Origin: CAVUEG01 sp963740525
Lineage (GTDB): Bacteria; Actinomycetota; Actinomycetes; Propionibacteriales; Nocardioidaceae
NCBI GenBank assembly: GCA_963740525.1
Contig: CAVUEG010000006.1
Coordinates: 1,426,001-1,490,000, forward strand
Direction of reading: 5' to 3'
DNA: 64,000 bases
The translations under genes and the position numbers were made by a program. This document shows, piece by piece, positions 26,139 through 34,972 of the stretch. The notes below the pieces were generated by a model. It was not told where the DNA came from. It saw only the letters and a list, made by a program, of their open reading frames with translations, and did not search any database. How positions within the stretch are numbered: the first letter of the stretch is position 1; every line of letters starts with the position of its first letter.

Positions 26139-28499
26139 TCAGGTCTCGAGCGTTCGTACGGCGCGGACCCGGTGCAGGGCGAACCTGCGGGTCTCGTCGC
26201 TGCGCTCGTCGTATGCCGAAAGCGTGCCGGCCTCGACCCGTCGTGGGACGACGACCAGCTCCACCGTGCGACCACCGTTGTCGACGTACTCGATCCAGGT
26301 GCTGGCTCCCGACTCGGCGGCTTCGCGCAGGGTCGTGACGACCGCGGTCGGGGTCAACCGTGCCTCACCTTGGCTCGGACGGTTCTCCGCCGCCCGGTCA
26401 CCCGAGCGGAGGGCGGCCACCGTCGCCACGAACTGCGCCGTGCGACGAGCCTGGTCACGGGGACCGGGCTCGGTGCCGCGTCGTCGGGGGTTGCGGGCGC
26501 GCAGGACGTCGCGTCGCGCCAGCCGCACCGTGCCGTCCGGTGCCTCGACGACCGGGGCAAGGCCCAGGTCGCGCAGCCGCGGCATCAGCGTGTCGACCGG
26601 CATGTCGCTGACCACGACCGTGGGTGCGATGCGGCGCAGCCGCAGGGTCTTGGCCCGCGGGTCGTGGACGAGGGCGGCAAGCCCCGCCTCGTCGTCGCTG
26701 CGGACGAAGCTCTCGGCCTGGCCCACGCGCAGGGTCCCGAACTTCCGTGACACGTCGTCGATGAGGTAGCCGAGCGCCTGCGGGATCGGGGTACGGGAGG
26801 CGTCGCCGATGAACTCGTGCACCTCCGCGGCCGACCAGCCTGCGTCGAACGCACGGCGTACCGACGACTCCGTGAAGCGGTAGACGGTCGCGCCACCGCG
26901 GGACTCGATGTCGGCGACGGCCGCGATCCGGTGCGCCAGCTCGTGCTCGAGCGGCCCGGGCGCCACCGCGGTCAGGTCGGCCTGGATCAGGATGTGGTCC
27001 ACCGGTGCGGGGAGCAGCACCTCCAGCAGCGCGGGCACCTGGTGGCGAGGGTCGTCCGTCAGAAGCGCTCTGCCGGCGGTCGCGAGGCCACCGAGGGCGG
27101 CGATGCCCAGGGACTCGGCCTCGGTGACCGTCGCAGCCACGGCAGCCGCGCGGGCGGCCGGGCGCCGCGGACGGAGCCAGCGCAACCGTTCGACGAGCGA
27201 GGGGACGCCGGTGCCCGCTGCAAGCACCTCACCGGCGGGCAGGGTGGCCAGCTCGGTGAGCGCCGCCCGACGGGTCGACACCAGCCAGGAACGGTCGAGC
27301 CCGTCGGCCAGCGTGTTCGGTGCTTCGGGCACTCCCGGAGTCGGTGCCAGGCGAGTGCTGCCGAGCCAGGCAAGGGCCAGGCTGACCCAGCGCTCGGCGG
27401 GCTCGCCCGCCTGCCAGACGTCGTACGCATCGGTGGGGAGCCAGGCGGCTTCGGTCGACGTGGTCATCCCCTCGGCGACGAGCCCGGCCGCCGAGACGAC
27501 CTCGACGATCAGGGCAGCGCGCGGCTCCTCGATCTGGAGCATCCGCGCGGTGGCCCGGAGCTCGCGCACCCCGAGCCCACCGGAACGCAGCACCCCCGGC
27601 GGCTCGGTGCTCCAGTGGTCGAGCAGCATCTCGACGTACCGCACCACCTCGTACGCCGCCCCCGCCGCCGCCCGGTCCACCAGCGACTGGTCGCGGGTCG
27701 ACGTCGCAAGAGCAGGGACCCTGTCGACCGGGGACCCGGTCGTGTGACCGCCACGCAGCGCGATCGCGACCTCACGCGGCAGAGTGACGTGGCGGGCGTC
27801 GACCGCGACCACCAGGCCCCTGGCCAGAGCGGCCTCGAGCGGCGTCGACGCCTCGGCCACGCCGATGTCGCGGTTCGCCTGGGTGACCGACCCGGTTCCG
27901 CCCGAGCGGAGCAGCTCCTCGAGCAGGGCAGCCGCGCGCTCGCCCGCGTCGGCGACGAGCCGGGTCACCACCGAGGTGTCGCTCAGGTGCCTGGCGAGAG
28001 CGCTCACGTCGGTCTGCCGCTCCCCGGTGGGGGTGAGCCCGATGTCGCGCGCGAGCCGGGTCAGCCGGTCGGGTCCGTAGGAGGGCAGCAGCTGGGCCGC
28101 CGAGGGGCCGAGGCCGCTGACGCTGGAGCCGAGCACCTCGGAGACCACCGAGGCGGCGCGGAGCCGGTCGTCGGTGCCCCAGACCAGGGCCCGGGCACGC
28201 AACAGGCCGAGGGCTGCGTCAACGCAGGAAGCCTCGGCATGGACCAGGTCGCGCACCCGCGCCAACGTCGCTTCCGGGCCCAGCAGGACGACGGCGTCGA
28301 GGACCGCCAGCTCGGCCGCGGTCAGCTCGTCGACGGCGCGGAGGACTGAGGCCCGTGTGCCGGCACGGGAGGCGAGCTGCGCGGTGTCCCGTGGGGTGGG
28401 CTGAGCCAGGTCCGGCCTCGCGTCGAGCAGGACGACGAGCTGGTCGTCCGACCAGCCGCGAAGCTGCTCGGCGAGGGTGCGTGGCGGGGACGTGGGCAT
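26139..28499 (-). CDS. Helicase_C_3/WYL-like partner of XPB
   Basis: A 786-residue protein. The N-terminal half is built of winged-helix-like repeats (PTPRDTAQLASRAGTRASVL), the middle matches Helicase_C_3 (VDHILIQADLTAVAPGPLE; ESRGGATVYRFTESSVRRA), and the C-terminus resembles a WYL ligand domain (TWIEYVDNGGRTVELVVVPR; RFALHRVRAVR). It lacks a helicase Walker A motif, so it is not itself a motor. In mycobacteria (Rv0862c) it is adjacent to XPB and presumably acts with it. TATCGT (minus strand, 28507-28512) is 7 nt before the ATG. Confidence 0.9.
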   Translation of the reverse strand: MPTSPPRTLAEQLRGWSDDQLVVLLDARPDLAQPTPRDTAQLASRAGTRASVLRAVDELTAAELAVLDAVVLLGPEATLARVRDLVHAEASCVDAALGLLRARALVWGTDDRLRAASVVSEVLGSSVSGLGPSAAQLLPSYGPDRLTRLARDIGLTPTGERQTDVSALARHLSDTSVVTRLVADAGERAAALLEELLRSGGTGSVTQANRDIGVAEASTPLEAALARGLVVAVDARHVTLPREVAIALRGGHTTGSPVDRVPALATSTRDQSLVDRAAAGAAYEVVRYVEMLLDHWSTEPPGVLRSGGLGVRELRATARMLQIEEPRAALIVEVVSAAGLVAEGMTTSTEAAWLPTDAYDVWQAGEPAERWVSLALAWLGSTRLAPTPGVPEAPNTLADGLDRSWLVSTRRAALTELATLPAGEVLAAGTGVPSLVERLRWLRPRRPAARAAAVAATVTEAESLGIAALGGLATAGRALLTDDPRHQVPALLEVLLPAPVDHILIQADLTAVAPGPLEHELAHRIAAVADIESRGGATVYRFTESSVRRAFDAGWSAAEVHEFIGDASRTPIPQALGYLIDDVSRKFGTLRVGQAESFVRSDDEAGLAALVHDPRAKTLRLRRIAPTVVVSDMPVDTLMPRLRDLGLAPVVEAPDGTVRLARRDVLRARNPRRRGTEPGPRDQARRTAQFVATVAALRSGDRAAENRPSQGEARLTPTAVVTTLREAAESGASTWIEYVDNGGRTVELVVVPRRVEAGTLSAYDERSDETRRFALHRVRAVRTLET

Positions 28500-28545
28500 C
28501 CGCACCACGATACTCGGCAGTTGGGGACCCGGTGACCGCGAAGGT

Positions 28546-30735
28546 TCAGCGCACCGCGACCGGCACACGCAGGCGGTGACCGGTGTCGGCTCGTCCGATC
28601 CAGGTGAGGTGCCCGGTGCTCCAGACGCCGCGCTCGGTGGTCGGGGCCCGCAGGATGACGATCCGCACCTGTCGCGAGGAGTGGGGCGGCAGCGTGAGCA
28701 CCCGGGGGTGGACGGTGACCTGGTAGCCGAACACGCCGCGGATGTCGGAACGGTAGGACTCATAACGACCGCCGACGTTCGTGAGCCGACGCCTGACCAC
28801 GGTCCGTGCCGGCGCCTTGGTCGCGGCCACCACCGACGGCAGGTTGACCCGGCCCGGCTCAATCCGACCGTCGAGGAGGTGGCGGTACTGCCACACAGGC
28901 ACGTCGAACGTCGCCCCCGGATCGGACGCACGGGCCGTGTCGAGGAGTCCGGCACCCTGGTCGAAGGCCCCGGCGGTGCCAGCGGCGGGAGTCGCCGTGG
29001 TCATCAGTGCGGAGCGGACCTGGTCCGGGCGCCACGTGGGGTGCAGGCTGAGGACGTCGGCCGCCGAGCCGCTCATCAGGGCGGCAGCGATCGAGGTGCC
29101 CGAAGCGAAGTCCCACAGGCGCCCGGCGTCGGAGGCCGGCGTCGTGGCACTGAGCACCCCCATGCCGGTGGCCAGCAGGTCCGGCTTCAGGTTCTGGGCA
29201 CCGGCGCCTCCGCGGGCCGAGAAGGCCGCCACGCGAGGAGTGGCCGGGACCTCGACCGGGGCCGGTGCCAGGGAGATCCGGGGGTCGGTGGCGGTGCGGG
29301 CGTAGTGGCGGACGGCCTGCCCGACGCGGTGTCCGAGGTGCACGGTAGGCACCGAGTGCACGTCGGCGTCGGTGCCACGCTGCCGGTCGTTGACGAGGAC
29401 CATGCCGGCGCCCCCGGCCTGGCGCACCGCGAGGCTCTTCGACACCCGCGCGGTCGCGCCCCGGTCGCAGAGGACGACGGCGCCCTCGACCCGGTCCGCG
29501 TCGAGGCTTCCGGCGCGGCACAGGCGCGCGTCGTCACGCGAGACCCCGGGCGCGGCAGCGTCCTCGCCGAGGACGAGGGGTACGTCGACGGGCCCGTGGT
29601 CGGCCACCATCGCTCCGGCGTACGCCGTGCCGTCGCCGAGGCGTGCCACGCCTTCGCGGGCGGTGCCGGTGGCGGCACCTACCGTGAGCACCCAGGGGCT
29701 GGTGCTGCCTGCCGTGTCGGGCTCGGGCCCGTCGTTGCCGGCGGAGGCGACGACCAGGGTGCCTGCCGCGGTGGCGCCGAGGAAGGCTCGCGAGAGTGTG
29801 TCTCCGGTGCGAGTTCCGCTGACGGAGTAGTTCAGGACGTCGACCCCGTCGGTCACCGCGGCATCCACCGCGGCCACGACGTCGGCGGTGTCGCAGCCGT
29901 CATCGGCGGGGTCCGGCGCCGACCAGCAGGCCTTGTAGACGGCCAGGCGGGCGGCGGGCGCGGCACCGGAGATCCGGTCGAACCGCTGGTGCTCCACCGT
30001 CGGGACCACCCCACTGTTGCCGACCGCCGCACCGGAGACCTGCGTGCCGTGACCGCTGGCGTCCCGCGGGGAGAGGTACTCCGAGGCGGAGAGGTTCGCG
30101 GCCCCGAATCCCTGGACGAACCAGCGCGCGGCGACGATCTTGCCGTTGCACAGGGCCGGACGCCAGTGGTCGCTGCCGGCACACCCTCCAGCGAAGCCGG
30201 GGATGGTGGGCCTGGCACCGGCCAGCGCGGCGAAGCTCGGGTTCTCCGGCCACAGGCCGGTGTCGACGACCCCGACCACGACACCCTGTCCGGCGCGGCC
30301 TCCGGCGACGGTGGGGGCACGCGTCGCGGCCTGGTTGCCGGCCACCTCGAATCCGTCGACCCGGTGCCGGGTGGACCGCTCGACGGAGACCACGGCGGGG
30401 TCGGCGCGGAGGGCGTGGACCTGCGCCTCGTCGAGGGTCGCGGCGAAGCCGTCGAGAGCGGCGGTGTAGCGGTAGATCGTGCGGGGGCTGCCCACGGAGC
30501 GGAGCAGGTCGTTCTGCGCCGCGAGCAGCAGGGCCTGTGCGCGTTCGTCGTGCGGCGCCGGGCGACCGTCGAGCGTCACCAGGTACGTCGCCGCGAGCGA
30601 GTCGTCGGGCAGCGGTCCCGCGACGCCGGGGCCCGGCTCGGCCGTCGCCGTCCCGGGAACGGCGACCAGCAGGGCGCAGCCGATCGCCAGGGCCAGCTGG
30701 CCGGTGGCTCGGGGTGCGCTGCGACGGCGTTGCAA
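28546..30735 (-). CDS. Secreted subtilisin-like serine peptidase (S8)
   Basis: About 729 residues: signal peptide (RRRSAPRATGQLALAIGCAL then cleavage near AEPGPG), an I9 propeptide (ATYLVTLDGRP to VVSVERSTRHR), the S8 domain with Asp in GVVDTGLWPE, His in GHGTQVSG and Ser in SGTSIAAALM, an inserted PA domain (about residues 385-510) and a C-terminal fibronectin-III-like domain. It is like plant cucumisin-type subtilases. TTG 30735 is chosen because GGAG lies 4 nt upstream and a good promoter ends before it; a longer TTG 30792 start would include the promoter. Confidence 0.88.
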   Translation of the reverse strand: MQRRRSAPRATGQLALAIGCALLVAVPGTATAEPGPGVAGPLPDDSLAATYLVTLDGRPAPHDERAQALLLAAQNDLLRSVGSPRTIYRYTAALDGFAATLDEAQVHALRADPAVVSVERSTRHRVDGFEVAGNQAATRAPTVAGGRAGQGVVVGVVDTGLWPENPSFAALAGARPTIPGFAGGCAGSDHWRPALCNGKIVAARWFVQGFGAANLSASEYLSPRDASGHGTQVSGAAVGNSGVVPTVEHQRFDRISGAAPAARLAVYKACWSAPDPADDGCDTADVVAAVDAAVTDGVDVLNYSVSGTRTGDTLSRAFLGATAAGTLVVASAGNDGPEPDTAGSTSPWVLTVGAATGTAREGVARLGDGTAYAGAMVADHGPVDVPLVLGEDAAAPGVSRDDARLCRAGSLDADRVEGAVVLCDRGATARVSKSLAVRQAGGAGMVLVNDRQRGTDADVHSVPTVHLGHRVGQAVRHYARTATDPRISLAPAPVEVPATPRVAAFSARGGAGAQNLKPDLLATGMGVLSATTPASDAGRLWDFASGTSIAAALMSGSAADVLSLHPTWRPDQVRSALMTTATPAAGTAGAFDQGAGLLDTARASDPGATFDVPVWQYRHLLDGRIEPGRVNLPSVVAATKAPARTVVRRRLTNVGGRYESYRSDIRGVFGYQVTVHPRVLTLPPHSSRQVRIVILRAPTTERGVWSTGHLTWIGRADTGHRLRVPVAVR

Positions 30736-30753
30736 GTAGCTCCGATCTAGGGA

Positions 30754-30792
30754 CGGACGTCCGATAGTGACACTGCCCCGGATGCGATTCAA
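30754..30792 (-). promoter_or_regulatory. Subtilase promoter with palindrome at the start point
   Basis: On the minus strand TTGAAT (30787-30792), 17 bp, CACTAT (30764-30769) forms a good promoter. Immediately downstream the perfect palindrome CGGACGTCCG (30754-30763) covers the expected transcription start. A second inverted repeat, CGATTC-4-GAATCG (30785-30800), covers the -35 and lies close to the divergent HAD promoter. These are candidate operators; the regulator is unknown. Confidence 0.55.
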
Positions 30793-30818
30793 TCGAATCG
30801 GGTACCTAGGCTGGTCGA

Positions 30819-31425
30819 ATGGCTCTCACCCCCGGGGTCGTGGTCGGCTTCGACCTCGACATGACGCTGATCGACAGCGCCCCCGGGATCGCGCTCACGC
30901 TGGACCGGCTCGCCGCCGAGACCGGGGTGGCGCTGGACACGGCGGCGATGGTCACCAGGCTCGGTCCGCCGCTGGCGCAGATGCTGGCAGACCACTACCC
31001 GGCGGAGCAGCTCGACGCGCTCGTGGACCGCTTCCGTGAGCTGTACGTCGACCATGCCATCGGCGCCACGCTGGCCCTCCCGGGCGGCAGGGAGTCGCTG
31101 GCCGCCGTACGCCGGCACCGGGAAGCTCGGTCGTGGTCACCGGGAAGTTCACCCGGAACGCCTTGCTCCATGTGGACGCTCTGGGGCTCGACGTGGACCA
31201 CGTCGTCGGCGAGGTCTGGGGTGTGGGCAAGGGCGCGGTGCTGGCCGAGCACGGAGCCACCGTCTACGTCGGCGACCACGTGCACGACGTCGAGGGGGCG
31301 CTCGCGGCCGGCGCCCTCAGCGTCTCGGTGACTCCGGGGGATGCACCCGCGAGGAGCTCCTCGCGGCCGGCACCCATGTCGTGCTCGACTCGCTCCTGGG
31401 CTTCCCTGCCTGGCTCGATGCTCAT
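30819..31425 (+). pseudogene. HAD-family phosphatase, two frameshifts
   Basis: The start (leaderless; TAGGCT at 30807-30812 lies 6 nt before the ATG) encodes GFDLDMTLIDS, the HAD nucleophile motif, and continues to LALPGGRESLAAVRRH. The frame then breaks at about 31121: the next segment VVTGKFTRNALLHVDALG (motif II) and VYVGDHVHDVEGAL (motif III) is in a different frame. A second break at about 31344 leads to TREELLAAGTHVVLDSLLG and FPAWLDAH. Both need one missing base. All three HAD motifs survive, so consensus error is likely. The last segment is in frame with LarE and no stop intervenes. Confidence 0.75.
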
Positions 31426-32262
31426 CTGCTCGAAGTCCGGCTGGCGGCCCTCGACCGACAGCTGCGGGAGCTCGGCTCGGTCCTCGTGGCCTACAGCGGT
31501 GGCGCCGACAGCGCCTTCCTCGTGGCTGCAGCCGTGCGCGCCCTCGGAGCGGAGCGGGTCGGCGCGGCGACGGCGTACTCCGACTCGCTGCCACAGTCCG
31601 AGCGGAGCCCTGCCCTGGACTTCGCGCAGTCGCTCGGCGTGCGGACGTTCACTCCCGAGACCCACGAGATGGAGCGCGACGGTTACCGCGCCAATGCCGG
31701 TGACCGCTGCTACTTCTGCAAGGCCGAGCTGCTCGACGTGCTGAACCCGGTCGCCGAGCGCGAGGGTTTCGCAGCGGTCGCGACAGGCACCAACGCCGAT
31801 GACGCCTTGGCCGGTTTCCGGCCGGGGATCCGCGCAGCCCACGAACGAGGTGCGGCCACCCCACTTCGCGATGCCGGGCTCACCAAGGACCAGATCCGCC
31901 AGGCCTCGCGCGAGTGGCGATTGCCCACCTGGGACAAGCCGGCGGCGGCCTGCCTGTCGTCCCGGGTGGCGTACGGCCTCGAGGTCAGCCCGTTCCGTCT
32001 GGCCCGGATCGAGCGAGCCGAGTCGGGGCTGCGCGCGGCGCTGACCGCGGCCGGCGTACCCGTGCGCAACCTGCGGGTCCGCGACCTCGGCGACCGGGCT
32101 CGGATCGAGGTCGATGCCGCACTCGTGGACGCTGTCACCGCCCTGCCGACTGCGGTTGCCGCCGTGCGGGAGGCGGGGTTCGACAGTGCCGAGGTCGATC
32201 CCGCGGGCTTCCGTTCCGGGGCCATGAACGAGCTGCTGCCCGACCCGGAGGCCTTCCGCTAG
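31381..32262 (+). CDS. larE: LarE-type ATP-dependent sulfur transferase
   Basis: A PP-loop protein of about 275-293 residues: pyrophosphatase motif YSGGADSAF, CYFCKAEL, TGTNADD, and WDKPAAACLSSR, which holds the Cys that LarE sacrifices as sulfur donor. LarE converts a nicotinic-acid derivative to the pincer ligand of the nickel cofactor used by lactate racemase and relatives. The start is unclear: the frame runs on from the broken HAD gene without a stop, and GTG 31381 is the nearest codon; the family match begins about 15 codons later. No larB, larC or larA gene is in the window. Confidence 0.85.
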   Translation: MLDSLLGFPAWLDAHLLEVRLAALDRQLRELGSVLVAYSGGADSAFLVAAAVRALGAERVGAATAYSDSLPQSERSPALDFAQSLGVRTFTPETHEMERDGYRANAGDRCYFCKAELLDVLNPVAEREGFAAVATGTNADDALAGFRPGIRAAHERGAATPLRDAGLTKDQIRQASREWRLPTWDKPAAACLSSRVAYGLEVSPFRLARIERAESGLRAALTAAGVPVRNLRVRDLGDRARIEVDAALVDAVTALPTAVAAVREAGFDSAEVDPAGFRSGAMNELLPDPEAFR

Positions 32263-32372
32263 GCGCCCTTCGCCGGAATCCCTCTCGCCCCGCCTCACCG
32301 CTCGGTCTAAGGTGGTCCGTCGCACCGACAGGCGGTCCGCCGAGGCCACCACGACGAAGGAGAGCTGCACCC

Positions 32373-32756
32373 GTGCCCACTGGCAAGGTCAAGTGGTACG
32401 ACGCCGAGAAGGGCTTCGGCTTTCTGTCCCAGGACGACGGCGGCGACGTCTACGTCCGGTCCGAGGCACTCCCCGCGGGCACCGGCGGGCTCAAGGCCGG
32501 CACCCGGGTCGAGTTCGGCATCGTCCAGGGCCGCAAGGGTGACCAGGCGCTCCAGGTCAAGCTCCTCGATGCGCCGGCGTCGGTGTCGAAGGGGATGCGC
32601 AAGAAGCCCGACGACATGGAACGCATCGTCGAGGACCTGATCCGGCTGCTCGAGGGCACCCAGCAGGCCTACCGGCACGGACGCCACCCCGACCCCAAGA
32701 CGGCGGCTCCGACCGCCAAGCTGCTGCGGGCGCTGGCGGACGAGCTCGAGCTCTAG
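32373..32756 (+). CDS. Cold-shock domain protein with a long C-terminal tail
   Basis: A 127-residue protein. Residues 1-65 are a cold-shock domain with RNP1 KGFGFLS and a modified RNP2 VYVRSEAL; such domains bind single-stranded RNA or DNA. The extra 60 residues are helical and charged (DDMERIVEDLIRLLEGTQ), unlike the 67-residue major cold-shock proteins, and match the CspB-like form found in actinobacteria. A likely -10 TAAGGT at 32308-32313 gives a leader of about 55 nt with AAGGAG before GTG 32373. Its TAG shares CTAG with the convergent MFS gene. Confidence 0.92.
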   Translation: MPTGKVKWYDAEKGFGFLSQDDGGDVYVRSEALPAGTGGLKAGTRVEFGIVQGRKGDQALQVKLLDAPASVSKGMRKKPDDMERIVEDLIRLLEGTQQAYRHGRHPDPKTAAPTAKLLRALADELEL

Positions 32757-34171
32757 CCCTGACTCTCGGTCTGACCCACTCGGGCGCCCGGCGCCGTCGT
32801 CCGGTGCCGCGAGACCAGCACGAACACGGTCCAGGCAACGAGGATCACGGCGGCGACGCCGAGACCGAGGCGCGGCACCAGGGGCAGCACGATCCCGATG
32901 AAGCCCCCGATCACCCAGGAGAGCTGGAGCAGGGTCTCGGACCGCGCGAAGGTGCTGGTGCGGGTCTTCTCGGGGACCTCGCGCTGGATCAGCGCGTCCA
33001 GTGACAGCTTGCCCAGCGACTGGGCGAGTCCCGCCGTGAGGCCCAGCAGCACCGCGGTCGGCAGGGCGTAGAAGCTCGCGGCGACGACGGTCATCGCCGC
33101 GTCGGCCACCAGGACCAGCACCACGGTGATCGCGGGGTTGACCCAGCGCACCACCGAGCCGAGCCCGATCCCCACCGTGCTGCCCAGGCCGGCCGCTCCG
33201 ATGACCAGTCCGAGCAGCAGCGCCGGCCGGTCCTCGAAGCCGGGGAACGGCTGGTCGCGCAGGAGGAACGCCATGAACATCGTGAGGAACCCCGACAGCA
33301 GGCGCAGACCGGCGTTGGCGCGGAGCGCGAAGACGACGGGTCCGGGGACCCGTGGCTTGTGGGGGAGCCCGTCCTGCGGTTGCCGCCGCAGGTCCACGTC
33401 CTCCTCGCCGTACGACGAGTCCACGCGAGCCGGGAGCAGCACCGCGAGGATGGTGCCGCCGATGAACACCGCGAACGCATAGCGCAGTGACCACTCCGGG
33501 CCGAACGTCGCCGCACCGACCGCCAGGGGGGCCGACACCGCGGCTCCGACCACCCCGGCCAACGAGATCCGCGAGTTGGACTTCACCAGCGACAGCCCCG
33601 CAGGAGCCACCCGGGGCACCGCCGCGGCTCGGGTGACGCCGTAGGCCTTGGAGGCCACGAGGCAGCCGAGGGCGGCCGGGAACAGCACCACCGATCCGGT
33701 GGTGACCGCGTCCGCGAGCACCCAGCAGAGGAAGCCGCGCAGCGCCATCGTGGAGCCGATCGCCCACCGGCGGCCGTGGCTGAATCGGTCGAGGAAGGGT
33801 CCGATCAGGGGAGCGACGATCGCGAACGGCAGCATGGTGAGCGCCAGGAACAGTGCGACCTGACCCCGGGCCTCACCCGTCGGCACCTGGAAGAACAGGG
33901 TGCCCGCGAGGGAGATCGCGACGGCGGCGTCACCGGCCGCGTTGAAGGCGTGCAGCTCGATCAGCCGGGCGAGCCCGCTGTCGCCGGCTCCCTCCGCGTG
34001 GCTGGCCCGCCTGGCCTGGCGGAAGGTGAACCCGGCTGCCCGTCTCGTGGCCCGGGCTGTCGCCCGCGCGCCGCGAACGGTGGCTCTCCCAGTGGCTCGG
34101 GCGCCTCGTCCGGTGGCCCGGGCAGCGCGGGAGGCACGCCCCCGTCCTTCCGGCAGCTGGTCGGTCGACAT
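32753..34171 (-). CDS. MFS transporter with Arg-rich N-terminal tail
   Basis: About 472 residues. The first 50 form a basic, low-complexity cytoplasmic tail of repeated ARATGR-like units with no acidic residues until residue 60. About twelve hydrophobic helices follow, with PLIGPFLDRFSHGRRWAIG as the MFS loop. It corresponds in position to mycobacterial Rv0876c, between the cold-shock and DUF3027 genes. The start is ATG 34171; ATG 34180 is an alternative. Substrate unknown; the tail could bind membranes or nucleic acid. Confidence 0.85.
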   Translation of the reverse strand: MSTDQLPEGRGRASRAARATGRGARATGRATVRGARATARATRRAAGFTFRQARRASHAEGAGDSGLARLIELHAFNAAGDAAVAISLAGTLFFQVPTGEARGQVALFLALTMLPFAIVAPLIGPFLDRFSHGRRWAIGSTMALRGFLCWVLADAVTTGSVVLFPAALGCLVASKAYGVTRAAAVPRVAPAGLSLVKSNSRISLAGVVGAAVSAPLAVGAATFGPEWSLRYAFAVFIGGTILAVLLPARVDSSYGEEDVDLRRQPQDGLPHKPRVPGPVVFALRANAGLRLLSGFLTMFMAFLLRDQPFPGFEDRPALLLGLVIGAAGLGSTVGIGLGSVVRWVNPAITVVLVLVADAAMTVVAASFYALPTAVLLGLTAGLAQSLGKLSLDALIQREVPEKTRTSTFARSETLLQLSWVIGGFIGIVLPLVPRLGLGVAAVILVAWTVFVLVSRHRTTAPGARVGQTESQG

Positions 34172-34206
34172 GCCGACCATCCTGCCTTGCCCGTATGCTT
34201 CACCGC

Positions 34207-34971
34207 GTGATGGCGACCCTGAAGACCCCGAAGGCCGACTCCGTGTCGGTCGAAGCGGTCGACGCCGCCCGCGACGCCCTGCTGCTGTCGATCGACGCCG
34301 CCGACATCGGCGAGCACCTCGGCTTCCTGGTCGAGGGTGAGCGCGTGGTCACGCACCACTTCGCCTGCAACCGCCGTGGCTACCGTGGCTGGCGCTGGTC
34401 GGTCACTCTGGCGAGGGCCAGCCGGCAGAAGACCGTGACCGTCGACGAGGTCGTGCTGATCCCAGGTGACGACGCGATCGTCGCCCCGGAGTGGGTTCCC
34501 TACCGCGAGCGGATCCAGCCCGGCGACCTGTCACCGGGCGACATCCTGCCGACCGACGAGGACGACCCGCGGCTCGTGTCCGGCTCGTTCGTCGGTGACG
34601 AGGACGACGACGCGGTCCGTGAGGTCTCCCGTGAGGTCGGTCTCGGCCGCAGCCGGGTCCTCTCGCTCGAGGGTCGCGACGAGGTCGCCCAGCGCTGGTA
34701 CGACGGCGACCAGGGGCCCGAGGCGCCGATCGCCCAGTCGGCCCCGGCGAACTGCCGGACCTGTGGCTTCCTGGTCAGGCTCCAGGGCCCGCTGTCGGGG
34801 ATGTTCGGGGTCTGCGCGAACTCCTTCGCCAACGACGACGGCCGGGCGGTGTCCTTCGACCACGGCTGCGGCGCGCACTCCGAGGCCCAGCTCAGCCGCA
34901 AGCACCAACCCGTCAGCCTGCCCGACCCCGTGCTCGACACGATCTCGTGGGACGAGGTCGACCGCTTCTAG
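34207..34971 (+). CDS. DUF3027 family protein
   Basis: A 254-residue cytoplasmic protein conserved throughout Actinobacteria: HFACNRRGYRGWRWSVTLAR near residue 50, WVPYRERIQPGDLSPGDIL, and a C-terminal CRTCGFLV with later cysteine VCANSF and HGCGAHSE, probably a zinc site. Function unknown. GTG 34207 is chosen because TATGCT (34194-34199) lies 7 nt upstream with no Shine-Dalgarno, a leaderless start. The stop lies 1 bp from the DUF2530 stop on the other strand. Confidence 0.88.
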   Translation: MMATLKTPKADSVSVEAVDAARDALLLSIDAADIGEHLGFLVEGERVVTHHFACNRRGYRGWRWSVTLARASRQKTVTVDEVVLIPGDDAIVAPEWVPYRERIQPGDLSPGDILPTDEDDPRLVSGSFVGDEDDDAVREVSREVGLGRSRVLSLEGRDEVAQRWYDGDQGPEAPIAQSAPANCRTCGFLVRLQGPLSGMFGVCANSFANDDGRAVSFDHGCGAHSEAQLSRKHQPVSLPDPVLDTISWDEVDRF

Positions 34972-34972
34972 G

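Noticed and set aside
26112..26750. Extension of the DUF885 frame beyond the shift
   Set aside because: The extension is antisense to a conserved gene and has no recognisable domain; the conserved end is in another frame.
34531..34972. Antisense extension of DUF2530
   Set aside because: It overlaps DUF3027 for over 400 bp and lacks the family's features; a missing base explains it.
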